A stretch of DNA of 64,000 bases from Acidaminococcus hominis (GTDB lineage: Bacteria > Bacillota > Negativicutes > Acidaminococcales > Acidaminococcaceae), in assembly GCF_900291475.1 (NCBI RefSeq), contig NZ_OLMM01000002.1, forward strand, positions 121,183 through 185,182. The letters are read 5' to 3'. The translations under genes and the position numbers were made by a program. The notes below the pieces were generated by a model. That model ran no database searches. It had not been told where the DNA came from and saw nothing but the letters and a program-made list of their open reading frames with translations. Numbering within the stretch: position 1 is the stretch's first letter; each line of letters starts with the position of its first letter. Below are positions 1 to 8,175 of this stretch, in pieces.

Positions 1-144
1 GTAGAGCGGTTCTCTGATGAGGATATCCTGAACATGGCAGATACGCTGAACCAGCGCCCACGTCGTGTTTTGGGCTACCATACGCCGTCAGAGCTATTTG
101 ATGCATTCCTCGATGAAGTTTATGCTATTGAGTGTGTTTCTTGA
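1..144 (+). CDS. IS30-family transposase, C-terminal fragment (partial at window start)
   Basis: An open frame runs from base 1 to a TGA at 142-144, giving 47 residues. It contains LNQRPRRVLGYHTPSELF, the characteristic C-terminal motif of IS30-family DDE transposases, where the last catalytic Glu region is followed by a 'LNxRPRKxLGxxTPxE' tail. Nothing suggests it is broken; the missing N-terminus lies before the window. It encodes the enzyme that cuts and joins the ends of the element. It is probably the same kind of element as the one at the other end of the window, but the two visible parts do not overlap, so identity cannot be tested here. Confidence 0.85.
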   Translation, partial: VERFSDEDILNMADTLNQRPRRVLGYHTPSELFDAFLDEVYAIECVS

Positions 145-149
145 TTATA

Positions 150-177
150 GTTGTTCAAATTCAACTTGCAATTTACC
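150..177. repeat. Right terminal inverted repeat of the left IS30-type element
   Basis: This 28-bp segment directly follows the transposase stop. Read on the opposite strand it begins GGTAAATTGC and contains TGAATTTGAACA. The left end of the second element reads GGTCAGTTGT and contains TGAACTTGAACA, so the two are an imperfect inverted-repeat pair of the size expected for IS30 ends (about 26 bp). Confidence 0.7.
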
Positions 178-202
178 ATTATAACAGAATTCCTGTATTT
201 TT

Positions 203-1432
203 TCAGTTAGGGGAGTCGGGAAAATCCGTGGGAAAGTCTTTATGCCGGTGGGCAATGGGAATCCAGGCCCGCTGGGGCTTAAACAGGGAATATACAGCCA
301 CCAGGCTGATCAAAAGGCAGTACAGCCCGCTGGTCAGAATCCCCGGCAGCATCTTGGTCAGGCTCAGCCCACCCTTTGCTGCAGAGTAGGTGCCAATGCC
401 CAGGCTCAGCAGGTAGAGAAAAATCCACCACAGTACGTCCTTGGGAGCAAACAGCGGCAGCCCCGAAACAGCGTTGTACAGCAGCCAAAACACATTGGAA
501 ATGAAATAGAAGCCGAACACCGTGCACATCAGCATGGGCACAAAGTTATCAATCAGCCGGGCATCCGGTTTGGCCCGAAAATGCCGGAACCAGACAGTAC
601 GATAGTGCTGGGCAATCTCAAAATTTCCCGTGCACCACCGGCGCAGCTGCTTGATCATGGTGCCAAAGCCTGTAGGCTGCTCGTCATAGAACCGGGCCTC
701 CTCCTGATAATCGGAAAAAACGCCCTTAAAGTTCTGCTGCATGGAAAATTCCATGTCCTCGGTAATGGTCACCGTATGCCACCCCTCCGGCTCCAACAGG
801 GACAGGTCAAAGCCAAACCCCGTACCGGAAATAATGGCGGATAGGTTCATGCTGTGGTGGGGCTTGCAAAGCAGGTTATCCACCGTCAGCCAGTACATGC
901 TGTACCATTCACTGATGATATTATCATAGGGATTGAGCGGGAGCCGGTTGCCCATAATCAGGCGGCCGCCCCGGTCAAAGCTCTGGTTCAAGGCGGACAA
1001 AAAGCCCGTATCCGCCACATTATCCGCATCAAAAATAACCATATGGGTAAAACGCCCGGGATTTTTCTCCAGGATCAGCGGAATGCCCCAGGTGAGTACG
1101 GCGCCCTTCCCCGTCCGGGGGCCGCTGCTCCGTTCATACACTGTCACCTGTTCAAAGGTCCGGCCCACCGCTGCGGTGCGGTCAGAACAATGATCCGCCA
1201 GCAAAAACACGTGGAATTTATCCCGGGGATAATCCTGCTCCGCCAAACTCTGGAGCAGTTTCCCCACCACTGCTTCCTCATTATGTGCGCAGACAACTAC
1301 TGCCATAGAGCAATAGGCTCCGCTTCCTGGTTTGTCTTTTTTGGGGTGCAGCAGGCCCATGAGGGTGGTGCCTGCAACCCAGAGAAAGGTAATCAGCAGC
1401 AGAAGCTGCACAAGTAAGGTGATCGTGTACAT
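203..1432 (-). CDS. Membrane glycosyltransferase, family 2
   Basis: A 409-residue processive-type GT2 enzyme likely to build or extend a cell-surface polysaccharide at the cytoplasmic membrane. One N-terminal membrane segment (about 3-28) precedes a GT-A domain with VVVCAHNEE near 47, FDAD at about 134-137 (metal/nucleotide-sugar site), TED at about 224-226 (catalytic base region) and QLRRW at about 262-266, the cellulose/hyaluronan-synthase-like signature. Two or three membrane segments follow after residue 295. The ATG at 1432 has AAAGG about 9 bases upstream; an ATG three codons earlier overlaps that site. It is the last gene of the operon, 13 bp behind a membrane protein gene, and an IS30-type element lies immediately downstream. 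The sugar donor cannot be told from sequence. Confidence 0.8.
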   Translation of the reverse strand: MYTITLLVQLLLLITFLWVAGTTLMGLLHPKKDKPGSGAYCSMAVVVCAHNEEAVVGKLLQSLAEQDYPRDKFHVFLLADHCSDRTAAVGRTFEQVTVYERSSGPRTGKGAVLTWGIPLILEKNPGRFTHMVIFDADNVADTGFLSALNQSFDRGGRLIMGNRLPLNPYDNIISEWYSMYWLTVDNLLCKPHHSMNLSAIISGTGFGFDLSLLEPEGWHTVTITEDMEFSMQQNFKGVFSDYQEEARFYDEQPTGFGTMIKQLRRWCTGNFEIAQHYRTVWFRHFRAKPDARLIDNFVPMLMCTVFGFYFISNVFWLLYNAVSGLPLFAPKDVLWWIFLYLLSLGIGTYSAAKGGLSLTKMLPGILTSGLYCLLISLVAVYSLFKPQRAWIPIAHRHKDFPTDFPDSPN

Positions 1433-1445
1433 GGTAACCATCCTT

Positions 1446-2171
1446 TTAGAAACCGGTCATGACCAATAGCAGGAGGGCAAAAACCCCCATGGTATATTCC
1501 ACCACCTTGGAATGGAATTCCGGCGGCACCATCAGTGCCAGGCCTGCTGCCAGAAACAACCCGGTAAGAGTAATCCGCAGCATAGCCACCGCCATATTCC
1601 GGGTAGTGGTTTTCTTATCTTCCAGGCGTCGCCACAGGGCTTCGCCCTTTCCTGCAAAGAAATAGGCCGAGGCCTTTCTGTACAGGAGGAAACCGCCTGC
1701 CAGGGTAAAAAGCAAGGTAGGCAGCAGAATTTTGAAAAAGGAGGCTGAAAAAGGAACCACTTGGTAGATTTCCGCACCCACCGCCGGATAAACCGCCATG
1801 GGAGCCACGGCCAAAAGGCCCAAAATCACAAACATGGTAACGGTCCGCTGGTCATACAGTGCCAGCCGGGGTTCCTGGGGACTTTTCATTCCCTGCCAGA
1901 CCCGGAAGGGCAGATAAGCAGAAATCAGGGCTGCCAGAAATTCCAAAGGAATCTGGTTTAGATTGGCTCCCACAAGAAAAAGCGCCAGGGCACTGCCAAA
2001 GGCTGCACTAATAGCGCCCAGCCGGCCAAAAATCAGGCCGTAGGGCAGCGACAGCATGGCTTCCAGCCGCAGCCCGGACACCTGGGGCACCACCCTTACC
2101 GCACTGGAGATCAGTGTAAATACTGCATAAAGAAGAACCAGGCAGCAGCCTGTTTTCAATCGTTTCTGCAT
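1446..2171 (-). CDS. Polytopic membrane protein of unknown function
   Basis: This 241-residue protein is mostly hydrophobic, with about six predicted membrane segments: near residues 5-22, 38-66, 76-90, 110-130, 145-165 and 195-240. The segment RLEAMLSLPYGLIFGRLGA followed by a Gly/Ala-rich helix recalls small-molecule transporter S-components and MASE1-type sensor domains, but I cannot assign a family. Its start overlaps the end of folK by 16 bp and it ends 13 bp before the GT2 gene. It is therefore translationally embedded in the operon and is a plausible partner, for example an export or scaffold subunit, of the glycosyltransferase. AGGGA lies 5 bases before the ATG. Confidence 0.65.
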   Translation of the reverse strand: MQKRLKTGCCLVLLYAVFTLISSAVRVVPQVSGLRLEAMLSLPYGLIFGRLGAISAAFGSALALFLVGANLNQIPLEFLAALISAYLPFRVWQGMKSPQEPRLALYDQRTVTMFVILGLLAVAPMAVYPAVGAEIYQVVPFSASFFKILLPTLLFTLAGGFLLYRKASAYFFAGKGEALWRRLEDKKTTTRNMAVAMLRITLTGLFLAAGLALMVPPEFHSKVVEYTMGVFALLLLVMTGF

Positions 2172-2677
2172 GAAAATCCCTGCTTTCCGTCTGATTCAGA
2201 ATTTGTCGTTTTTTGGGCCCTGGCCCGGAGTTCCTGTTTCAGGGCGCCAATGGTTTTGTGCAGCACCGGGTGCACCACGTCCCCGGCAATATCCGCTAAA
2301 GGATCCAGCACAAAAGCCCGGTTCTGCATATCCGGGTGGGGCAGCACCAGGTCATCCGAATGGACCACTTCCTGGTCAAAAAGCAGCAGATCCAGGTCAA
2401 TGTTCCTCTCCCCCCAGTGCCGCTTCCGCTCCCGGCCCATATCCAGCTCAATGGAGAGCAGGGTGTGAAGCAAGGCCTCACAATCCCCCTGCCACTCCAC
2501 CTTGGCGGCTCCGTTTAAGAATACCGGCTGGTCCGTTACCCCGTAGGGCTCCGTCTGGTAAAAAGGAGAAACGGCCAAGACCTTGATGCCCTGCTCTTCC
2601 ATCCGCCGGAGCGCTTCCCGCAGGTTTCCTTCCTTGTCCCCCAGGTTGCTGCCCAGGGCCACGTAGGCTATTGACAT
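2156..2677 (-). CDS. folK: 2-amino-4-hydroxy-6-hydroxymethyldihydropteridine diphosphokinase
   Basis: HPPK transfers pyrophosphate from ATP to 6-hydroxymethyl-dihydropterin, the step before dihydropteroate synthase. The 173-residue protein has the family's start (YVALGSNLGD), the pterin-site segment SPFYQTEPYG and the Mg-binding, catalytic block RHWGERNIDLDLLLF, followed by LPHPDMQNRAFVLDPL. The frame stays open upstream, but that part is out-of-frame folP sequence. The ATG at 2677 is preceded by GGAGG at 10 bases and overlaps the folP 3' end by 10 bp, so it is the right start. Length is normal for FolK. It lies directly after folP, as in many Firmicutes. Confidence 0.95.
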   Translation of the reverse strand: MSIAYVALGSNLGDKEGNLREALRRMEEQGIKVLAVSPFYQTEPYGVTDQPVFLNGAAKVEWQGDCEALLHTLLSIELDMGRERKRHWGERNIDLDLLLFDQEVVHSDDLVLPHPDMQNRAFVLDPLADIAGDVVHPVLHKTIGALKQELRARAQKTTNSESDGKQGFSCRND

Positions 2678-3864
2678 GCGCGAATCGCCTCCAGCATCCG
2701 GATCAGCCGGACATTTTCTTTCACATCGTGGACCCGCACCAGGTTGGTACCGGCGTACACGGCCGCAGCCGTTACCGCCAGGGTCCCTTCCAGCCGTTCT
2801 TCTGCCGGCAGGTCTCCCAGTGCCTTGCCGATAAAGCCCTTCCGGGAGGCGGCCACCAGCACCGGCAGGCCGTGACCCGTCAGTTCTTCCAGGGAATTGC
2901 ACACTTCCAGGGATTGGGGGGGATTCTTGGCAAAGCCCAGACCCGAGTCCAGAATGACTTTATCCCGGCCCAAACCGGCTTCGGCGCAGACCTTGGCCCG
3001 TTCCAGCAGGTACTGGGTCACATCGGAAGTGATATTTTCGTAGACTTTGTTGCTTTGGAGCACCATGGTCTTGGGGGTGCCCCGCATATGCATAAGAATC
3101 AGCGGGGCCTTGGCAGCCGCTGCCACCTCCACCATAGCAGGGTCTCCAGTGCCGGCGGTCACGTCGTTAATCATATCCGCACCAGCTTCCAGGGCCGCCT
3201 TGGCCGTGGGCGCATGGTAGGTATCCACGCTGAGAATGGCCCCGGGATAGGCTTTCCGCAGCTGGCCAAGGGCCGTGGTCACCCGGCGGATTTCCTCCTC
3301 CGGGGGCACGGTTTCCGCCCCAGGCCGGGTGGATTCCCCGCCGATATCCAAAATATCCGCTCCGTCCTCCAGCATTTTGCCGGCCGTGTGAAGCAGGGTT
3401 TCCTCCTGGATTACCCGGGACCCGGCATAAAAGGAGTCAGGGGTTACGTTGAGAATCCCCATCACCCGCATTTTTTCGTAGGTCAGCTGCCGGCCGTCCG
3501 CCAAGGTGGTCACAAGCGGCGTTTCGTCCAAATAGGCTTTCAGGTCAGCAATAACCTCTGCAAAGCCAAACCAGGCCCGCATGGTTTCCAGTTTTTCCAC
3601 CAGATGGCGGTACTGGTTCTTATTGCCCAGGAGCAGCACATCCCCCACGGGCACGCTGCAATTGATGGCCCCCTTTACGGTGACGCATTCGCAGCCCATG
3701 GACAGCATTTCCTGCTTGATAATATTGGCCGCCGGGGACTTTACCTGGAACAATTTCACTGGGCAAAGCTCCGCCTTGGGGGCCATAATCTGGATGCCCA
3801 CTGGGTGGACAGCCATTTTCTCCATTTCGTGGAGCACCAGCCGGGAAGGCACAGGAATAAACAT
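2668..3864 (-). CDS. folP: Dihydropteroate synthase with N-terminal extension
   Basis: DHPS joins 6-hydroxymethyl-dihydropterin pyrophosphate to p-aminobenzoate and is the sulfonamide target. The C-terminal TIM barrel carries MGILNVTPDSF near 136-145, the pABA loop DIGGESTRPG, SVDTYHA, the NDVTAGT segment, LMHMRGTP and the final ASRKGFIG and RVHDV motifs. About 130 residues without a DHPS motif precede it; such an extension occurs in some Clostridia/Negativicutes enzymes and its role is not known to me. Total length is 398, against about 270 for the bare enzyme. The start at 3864 is 1 bp from the folE2 stop, with GGAGG upstream. The frame runs further upstream but would lie within folE2. Confidence 0.93.
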   Translation of the reverse strand: MFIPVPSRLVLHEMEKMAVHPVGIQIMAPKAELCPVKLFQVKSPAANIIKQEMLSMGCECVTVKGAINCSVPVGDVLLLGNKNQYRHLVEKLETMRAWFGFAEVIADLKAYLDETPLVTTLADGRQLTYEKMRVMGILNVTPDSFYAGSRVIQEETLLHTAGKMLEDGADILDIGGESTRPGAETVPPEEEIRRVTTALGQLRKAYPGAILSVDTYHAPTAKAALEAGADMINDVTAGTGDPAMVEVAAAAKAPLILMHMRGTPKTMVLQSNKVYENITSDVTQYLLERAKVCAEAGLGRDKVILDSGLGFAKNPPQSLEVCNSLEELTGHGLPVLVAASRKGFIGKALGDLPAEERLEGTLAVTAAAVYAGTNLVRVHDVKENVRLIRMLEAIRACQ

Positions 3865-3865
3865 A

Positions 3866-4636
3866 TTATTCCTCCCCCTTCTCCACGGTGGCAAAGGCGT
3901 TGTGGTTGTGAATGCTTTCCTGGCTTTCCACGGTGACGCTGTACCAGTCAATCCGGCTGTCGGCGTTCAGCTGCAGGGCAATATCCCGCACTGCATCTTC
4001 CACAAAGCGGGGATTTTCGTAGGCTTCTTCCGTAACAAATTTTTCGTCCGGCCGCTTCAGCAGGGAGAACAACGGCGAAGAAGCGCCTTTTTCTGCCATT
4101 TCCACCAATTCTTCAATCCAGATGGGTTTTTGGCTCCGGACCGTCATTCTGGCCCAGGCCCGCTGGTTGTGGGCGCCGTATTTGCTGATTTCCTTGGAGC
4201 AGGGGCACAGGGTGTGCACGGGCACATCCACGCCCAGGTCCAGGACGAATTTTTCGCCTTTTTCCGCCCGGAAATGGCATTCCACGTCCAGGTAGCTTTC
4301 AATGCCGCTGACCGGGGCCTTTTTCGTTACAAAGTACGGGAAATCCAGCTTCACCATGGCGGAGCGGGCTCCCAATTTCTCTTTCAGGTTATCCAGGAAT
4401 TTCTCCAGGTCGCTGGGACGCACGCCCCCCAGCTCCTTCAGGCATTCCACAAACCGGCTCATATGGGTGCCCCGCTGTTCCTTAGGCAGATCTACGGACA
4501 GCTGCACCACGGCCACGGAGTGCTGCTCGCCCCGTTTGGGGTCCTTCAGCACCAGGGGCCACTTCAGGTCTTTGATTCCCACGTGTTTCAGGGGAATATG
4601 ACGCACATCCTGCTGTGCCTGTACATCTTTTAACAT
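3866..4636 (-). CDS. folE2: GTP cyclohydrolase IB (FolE2/MptA type)
   Basis: Converts GTP to 7,8-dihydroneopterin triphosphate, the common entry step for folate and queuosine. It belongs to the metal-promiscuous type IB family, unrelated in sequence to FolE. The 256-residue protein shows the family's N-terminal VGIKDLKWPL, the metal-site segment HTLCPCSKEIS with its conserved Cys, NQRAWARM and the C-terminal SQESIHNHNAFA. The ATG at 4636 overlaps the queD end by 7 bp and has GAGGTGG just upstream; the longer open frame overlaps queD and is rejected. Placement between queD and folP is consistent with one pterin pool serving two pathways. Confidence 0.95.
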   Translation of the reverse strand: MLKDVQAQQDVRHIPLKHVGIKDLKWPLVLKDPKRGEQHSVAVVQLSVDLPKEQRGTHMSRFVECLKELGGVRPSDLEKFLDNLKEKLGARSAMVKLDFPYFVTKKAPVSGIESYLDVECHFRAEKGEKFVLDLGVDVPVHTLCPCSKEISKYGAHNQRAWARMTVRSQKPIWIEELVEMAEKGASSPLFSLLKRPDEKFVTEEAYENPRFVEDAVRDIALQLNADSRIDWYSVTVESQESIHNHNAFATVEKGEE

Positions 4637-4992
4637 GTTCCACCTCTGTAGACTATACCGCTGGTTTTGGTTTCCCAAACTTCCACTTCTGCCAAATGGT
4701 AGTTGGGGCCCGTCAGAGGCTTCTCCAGCTGCTGCCAAACCCATACCGAAATATGTTCGGCGGAAGGCTGGGGCAGCAGGTCGTTCAGGCAGGTGTGGTC
4801 CAGTTTGTCCACCACCAGTTCCTTGACCGTTCTCTTAAACTGGACGAAATCCAGGACCATGCCTTCCTGATCCGGGGTGCCTTCTACTTTTACCACCAGC
4901 TTATACGTATGTCCGTGAAGATGCTCGCACTTACCATGATAATTGGGCAGATAATGGGCTGCGTCAAACTCAAATTCTTTTATGCAAATCAT
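4630..4992 (-). CDS. queD: 6-carboxytetrahydropterin synthase / PTPS-family protein
   Basis: A 120-residue member of the PTPS/QueD family (T-fold, Zn-dependent), which acts on dihydroneopterin triphosphate. His13, His26 and His28 are the zinc ligands; DHTCLND and PSAEHI are the other active-site segments. The catalytic motif reads C22-E23-H-L-H-G-H. Ordinary QueD has CxxxHGH and the folate-rescuing PTPS-III type has ExxxHGH; from memory, Cys followed by Glu (CExxHGH) marks the bifunctional PTPS-I/III group. With folE2, folP and folK beside it and no folB visible, it may supply the folate branch as well as queuosine. The start overlaps the trmL stop (ATGA). Confidence 0.9.
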   Translation of the reverse strand: MICIKEFEFDAAHYLPNYHGKCEHLHGHTYKLVVKVEGTPDQEGMVLDFVQFKRTVKELVVDKLDHTCLNDLLPQPSAEHISVWVWQQLEKPLTGPNYHLAEVEVWETKTSGIVYRGGTC

Positions 4993-5471
4993 ATGGTTCC
5001 CTCCTGAAGGTCAAAATCATTTTGGCGTAAGGCTTCATACAAAACGACGGCCACGGAGTTGGCCAGATTCAGGGAGCGGGCTTCACTCACCATAGGAATC
5101 CGGACGCACTCACTTGCATGGGCTTCACGGAAGCTTTTCGGCAGACCTGCGGACTCTTTTCCAAAAATCAGCAGGGAATCCGGAGCGTAATGGACCCTGG
5201 TATAGGACTGATGGGCATGGGTGGTCAGTAAAAAGCGGGGGCTGTCAGGATAGGCTGCCAACACCTCCTCCACGCTGTCGTAGTAGTGGATGTCCACCAG
5301 ATGCCAATAATCCAGTCCTGCCCGTTTCAAGTACTTATCGTCCACGGAGAACCCCAAAGGGCGCACCAGATGCAGGGAGGCCCCTGTAGCGGCGCACAGC
5401 CGGGCGATGTTGCCCGTATTGCCCGGGATTTCCGGTTCTACCAGAACAATATGCATAGGCAATTTGCTCAC
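4989..5471 (-). CDS. trmL: tRNA (cytidine/uridine-34 2'-O)-methyltransferase
   Basis: A SPOUT-class methyltransferase that 2'-O-methylates the wobble base of leucine tRNAs. The 160-residue protein has the family order: VLVEPEIPGNTGNIARLCAA at the N-terminus, KYLKRAGLDYW, LLIFGKESAGLP (motif 2 of the trefoil knot) and VRIPMVSEARSLNLANSVAV (motif 3). The chosen start is GTG, which overlaps the upstream gene's stop as GTGA and has AAGGA 6 bases upstream. An ATG five codons later (at 5456) fits the usual family N-terminus equally well but has a poorly spaced ribosome site. Confidence 0.92.
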   Translation of the reverse strand: MSKLPMHIVLVEPEIPGNTGNIARLCAATGASLHLVRPLGFSVDDKYLKRAGLDYWHLVDIHYYDSVEEVLAAYPDSPRFLLTTHAHQSYTRVHYAPDSLLIFGKESAGLPKSFREAHASECVRIPMVSEARSLNLANSVAVVLYEALRQNDFDLQEGTI

Positions 5472-6655
5472 CTCGTTTCCTTGGGCCAGTCAGCACCAGA
5501 GACGGTAATCAAGGATTTCATCTGTTCGTGGATGTTCATGATTTTCTCTGCATAATTGCTGCCTGTAGCCCATTTTCCATTTAGCTGGGACCAGCGATCG
5601 AAAAACCCGTTTCGTACCTTACCATCATAAACCAACTGATAGCGTGGGTCAACAATGGGCGTGGAAGGTTTCCGGCTGGTGCTGTAGGCCATCAAATGCT
5701 GGATGTGGGCCCGCACCCCCAGGTCCGGGGTAGCAAAATAGGCGCCCCGCACCTGGCTGCTGGTGGTTCCCAGGCCGCAGAAGTTATTCTGGGCCGGCAC
5801 CACCGTGCCTCCAAAGTGGAAGAAACCTGTTTCCAAAAGTGCTTGGCAGAAGGCCAAATCCCAACGGATGCCCTCTTTTCCTGCCTCATTGTAATACATT
5901 TCCACCAGTTGTTCCGGGGTAGCCTTAATGGGCAGCCGGTTATTGTACAGCTTCAGCAAAGCCACAGCCTGGTCCCGGGTGGCTTCTGCCTCCCCGGCAA
6001 TGGTCACCTGGTCATAGTCCTTGGGAATGTTCCACAGCTGGGATTTGGTCATCACCCGGTTGAGAATCAGCTGCAGGCTGGGGTCCTTTACCGCCCGGTC
6101 CTTAAAGGAACGCTGGCGGCTTTCTTCAAAATTGATGGGCTCGGTCAGAACCAGCTTTTTGCCCTCAATTTCCAGGGACGGCCGCAGGGTAAGTCCAGCC
6201 AGCTCGGAAGCGCTGAAATGGCCCGGATTCACCGGGGTGTTGTCCTCAGCCTGTGTTTCAGCCTCTGCCGCTTGGTTCCGCGGAGAAGTTTTGGCTTCCT
6301 TTTGGGGCTTTTCCGGTTTTTGCCGTTTGGCCTCTTTAGCCGATTTCGTTTCCTTTTGGGAAGCGTCCTCTTTAGGCGTTTCTTTTTTTACCGCTGTTTT
6401 ATTTTTTTCTTCCTCAGGCTGCTGTTTCTCCTCTGCCTGGGTTTGGGGCTTATCCCCCCGGCGCTTTGCCCGGATTTCCTCGCTTTTTAGGGCAAAATCC
6501 TCTTTCCGGGCGTTGGCAATCGCCTGCACCCGTTCCTTAAAAGACAGCTGCTTTGTTTCTTCTGCAGCCTGTACCGGCCGGCTTAGGGGCAAAACGCCCA
6601 GCACCATAGCCGCAAGACCGATTTGCACCGCTTGTTTCAGCTTATATTTGTTCAC
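5468..6655 (-). CDS. Exported GH73-type glucosaminidase (peptidoglycan hydrolase)
   Basis: A secreted cell-wall hydrolase expected to cleave the N-acetylglucosaminyl bond of peptidoglycan in the periplasm. Residues 1-30 form a signal peptide (basic start, hydrophobic core, VQA cleavage site). Residues about 35-140 are a charged, low-complexity Lys/Glu/Gln-rich linker. The C-terminal third (about 245-395) is a glucosaminidase domain with the catalytic-Glu segment ALLETGFFHFGG and NNFCGLG, TPDLGVRAHIQHL and GSNYAEKI. The start is GTG with AGGA about 8 bases upstream. It lies 28 bp after the symporter gene and is coupled to trmL by a GTGA overlap, although no functional link to tRNA modification is obvious. 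Confidence 0.82.
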   Translation of the reverse strand: MNKYKLKQAVQIGLAAMVLGVLPLSRPVQAAEETKQLSFKERVQAIANARKEDFALKSEEIRAKRRGDKPQTQAEEKQQPEEEKNKTAVKKETPKEDASQKETKSAKEAKRQKPEKPQKEAKTSPRNQAAEAETQAEDNTPVNPGHFSASELAGLTLRPSLEIEGKKLVLTEPINFEESRQRSFKDRAVKDPSLQLILNRVMTKSQLWNIPKDYDQVTIAGEAEATRDQAVALLKLYNNRLPIKATPEQLVEMYYNEAGKEGIRWDLAFCQALLETGFFHFGGTVVPAQNNFCGLGTTSSQVRGAYFATPDLGVRAHIQHLMAYSTSRKPSTPIVDPRYQLVYDGKVRNGFFDRWSQLNGKWATGSNYAEKIMNIHEQMKSLITVSGADWPKETR

Positions 6656-6683
6656 GCAGGATTTCCTTTCTCTAACAATGATA

Positions 6684-8105
6684 TTAGACCTTCTTCTTTT
6701 GGGGAAACAGCCACAGGCTCAGGAGCATTACCACCGCAGCCGTAAGAATTCCCAGGGAAGTGGCATTCAAGATACCAAAGCCCTTGCCCCCATGAAACAG
6801 CTGGAGTCCCAGTACCAGGGCCACCCCAAGGCCTGCGGACAGGAAAGCGCCCTTGGTGGAAGCCCGTTGGGTAAACAGGCCAAACAGGAAGGGGGCTGCC
6901 AGGCTTACAGTCATTAGGCTATAGAAAATAGCCAGAGCCGTAATGATGTTGGCCATAAAGAGAGCCACAAAAATTCCCACAATGCCGCAGAGCACGGAGA
7001 TTTTCCGGCTGACGCTAAGCAGTTGCTGGTCGGTAGCCTGGGGCCGGAAGAAGGTCTTGTACAGGTCCTTGCTTAAAGACGTGGCCAGCATATACAGCAC
7101 CGTGTCGCAGGTGCTGACTTCTGCGGCAAAAATAGCCGACAGGGCCAGGGCCGAAATGCCAAAGGGCAGCATTTCCTTCATAACCTTGGGCAAAGCCAGT
7201 TCCTGGTTGCCCAAATTGGGGAACGCCGCATAGGCGCACATCCCAATCAGCATGGGCAGGAAAGCAAAAAGCAGCTGGACAATGCCGTTCAGCAGCGTGC
7301 CCACCTTTACGGCGTGTTCGTCCCTAGCACTGTACACCTTGCCAATAAGGCCCGGAGAAATACAGAAGGCCGGGGTCAGCATCAAAAAGTATCCCAAAAT
7401 GGCCTGGTTCCCCATCCCGTTCCAGCTAAAGTAGGAGGCCGTTTTGGCCGCACTGCCGGTATTTTGGCTGACGGCCTGGACCAGGCCCTGCCAGCCCCCT
7501 ACGTAAGCCAGGGCATAGGGTACCGCAATGCAGAAGCCCAAAAGGATTACCGCCAGCTCAATGATATTCACGATGGCTGCGGATTTCAGGCCTCCGGCGG
7601 AGAAGTACAGGGTCACCACCACGGACGCGATGATAATACCCAGGGTCCGGTCCACGCCGGCTGCCACGTTGAGAATCCAGGCGATGCCCAGCAGCTGGCC
7701 GGAAAACAGGGCCAGGGTGCCAATGGCCATCAGGGTGGAGGTTACCCCCCGGAAAGCCGGAGAATACCGCAGGTCCAGGTAATCCCCCATGGTAAACAGA
7801 TTGTGCTTTTTGGCCTGCCGCCACACCGCAGGGCCCACCACGTAGGCCAGAATCAGGGACCCCAGGCCGCTGCAGCCAATCCACCACCAGCTGGAGGCGC
7901 CAAAATGGTAAGCCAGGCCCGTCACCCCTACGGTGGAACCGGCGCCAATATTGGCCGCAATCAGCGTAGTAAAAAGCAGCCCGGAGCCAAAGTTTCGGCC
8001 GCCTACAAAAAAGTCGGAAGCACCTTTTACGTGCTTGCCAATCCAATACCCCAACAAAATCAATAGTGCAGCATACCCAACGATTACTGCCAAATACCAA
8101 TTCAC
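6684..8105 (-). CDS. Sodium:solute symporter (SSS family)
   Basis: A Na+-coupled importer of the SSS family (pantothenate, proline, sialic-acid and carboxylate transporters) in the cytoplasmic membrane. At 473 residues it has the usual length and about 13 hydrophobic segments. Family features include DFFVGGRNFG after the first helix, the Gly/Ala-rich second helix IAANIGAGSTVGVTGLAY that forms part of the Na+ site, FTMGDYLDLRY and YFSAGGLKSA. The substrate cannot be predicted. The chosen GTG has GAGG 8 bases upstream; another GTG three codons earlier overlaps that site. A good promoter lies about 70-100 bp upstream, so this appears to be the first gene of the nine-gene operon reaching the GT2 gene. 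Confidence 0.85.
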   Translation of the reverse strand: MNWYLAVIVGYAALLILLGYWIGKHVKGASDFFVGGRNFGSGLLFTTLIAANIGAGSTVGVTGLAYHFGASSWWWIGCSGLGSLILAYVVGPAVWRQAKKHNLFTMGDYLDLRYSPAFRGVTSTLMAIGTLALFSGQLLGIAWILNVAAGVDRTLGIIIASVVVTLYFSAGGLKSAAIVNIIELAVILLGFCIAVPYALAYVGGWQGLVQAVSQNTGSAAKTASYFSWNGMGNQAILGYFLMLTPAFCISPGLIGKVYSARDEHAVKVGTLLNGIVQLLFAFLPMLIGMCAYAAFPNLGNQELALPKVMKEMLPFGISALALSAIFAAEVSTCDTVLYMLATSLSKDLYKTFFRPQATDQQLLSVSRKISVLCGIVGIFVALFMANIITALAIFYSLMTVSLAAPFLFGLFTQRASTKGAFLSAGLGVALVLGLQLFHGGKGFGILNATSLGILTAAVVMLLSLWLFPQKKKV

Positions 8106-8175
8106 TGTAGCCACCTCACCAAATTCTGGAATATTCCCAGTCCATCTTTCACAGCTTCAAAATTCAACAAACTTC

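Larger units (their letters stand above)
1..177 (+). mobile_element. 3' end of an IS30-family insertion sequence (truncated by window edge)
   Basis: The window opens inside the transposase C-terminus, which is followed by an imperfect terminal inverted repeat at 150-177. The reverse complement of that repeat matches the left end of the element at 63157-63185 at most positions, including a shared TTGAACA block. The element ends 25 bp past the stop codon of the glycosyltransferase, so it sits exactly where a terminator for that operon would be expected. IS30-family membership comes from the transposase; the left part of the element is outside the window. Confidence 0.8.

Noticed and set aside
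203-1432. Truncation of the glycosyltransferase by the downstream IS
   Set aside because: All motifs and the last membrane helix are present, and the stop codon lies 25 bp before the IS end.
2671-3936. 421-codon plus-strand open frame opposite folP
   Set aside because: Shadow of folP; no start signals or motifs.
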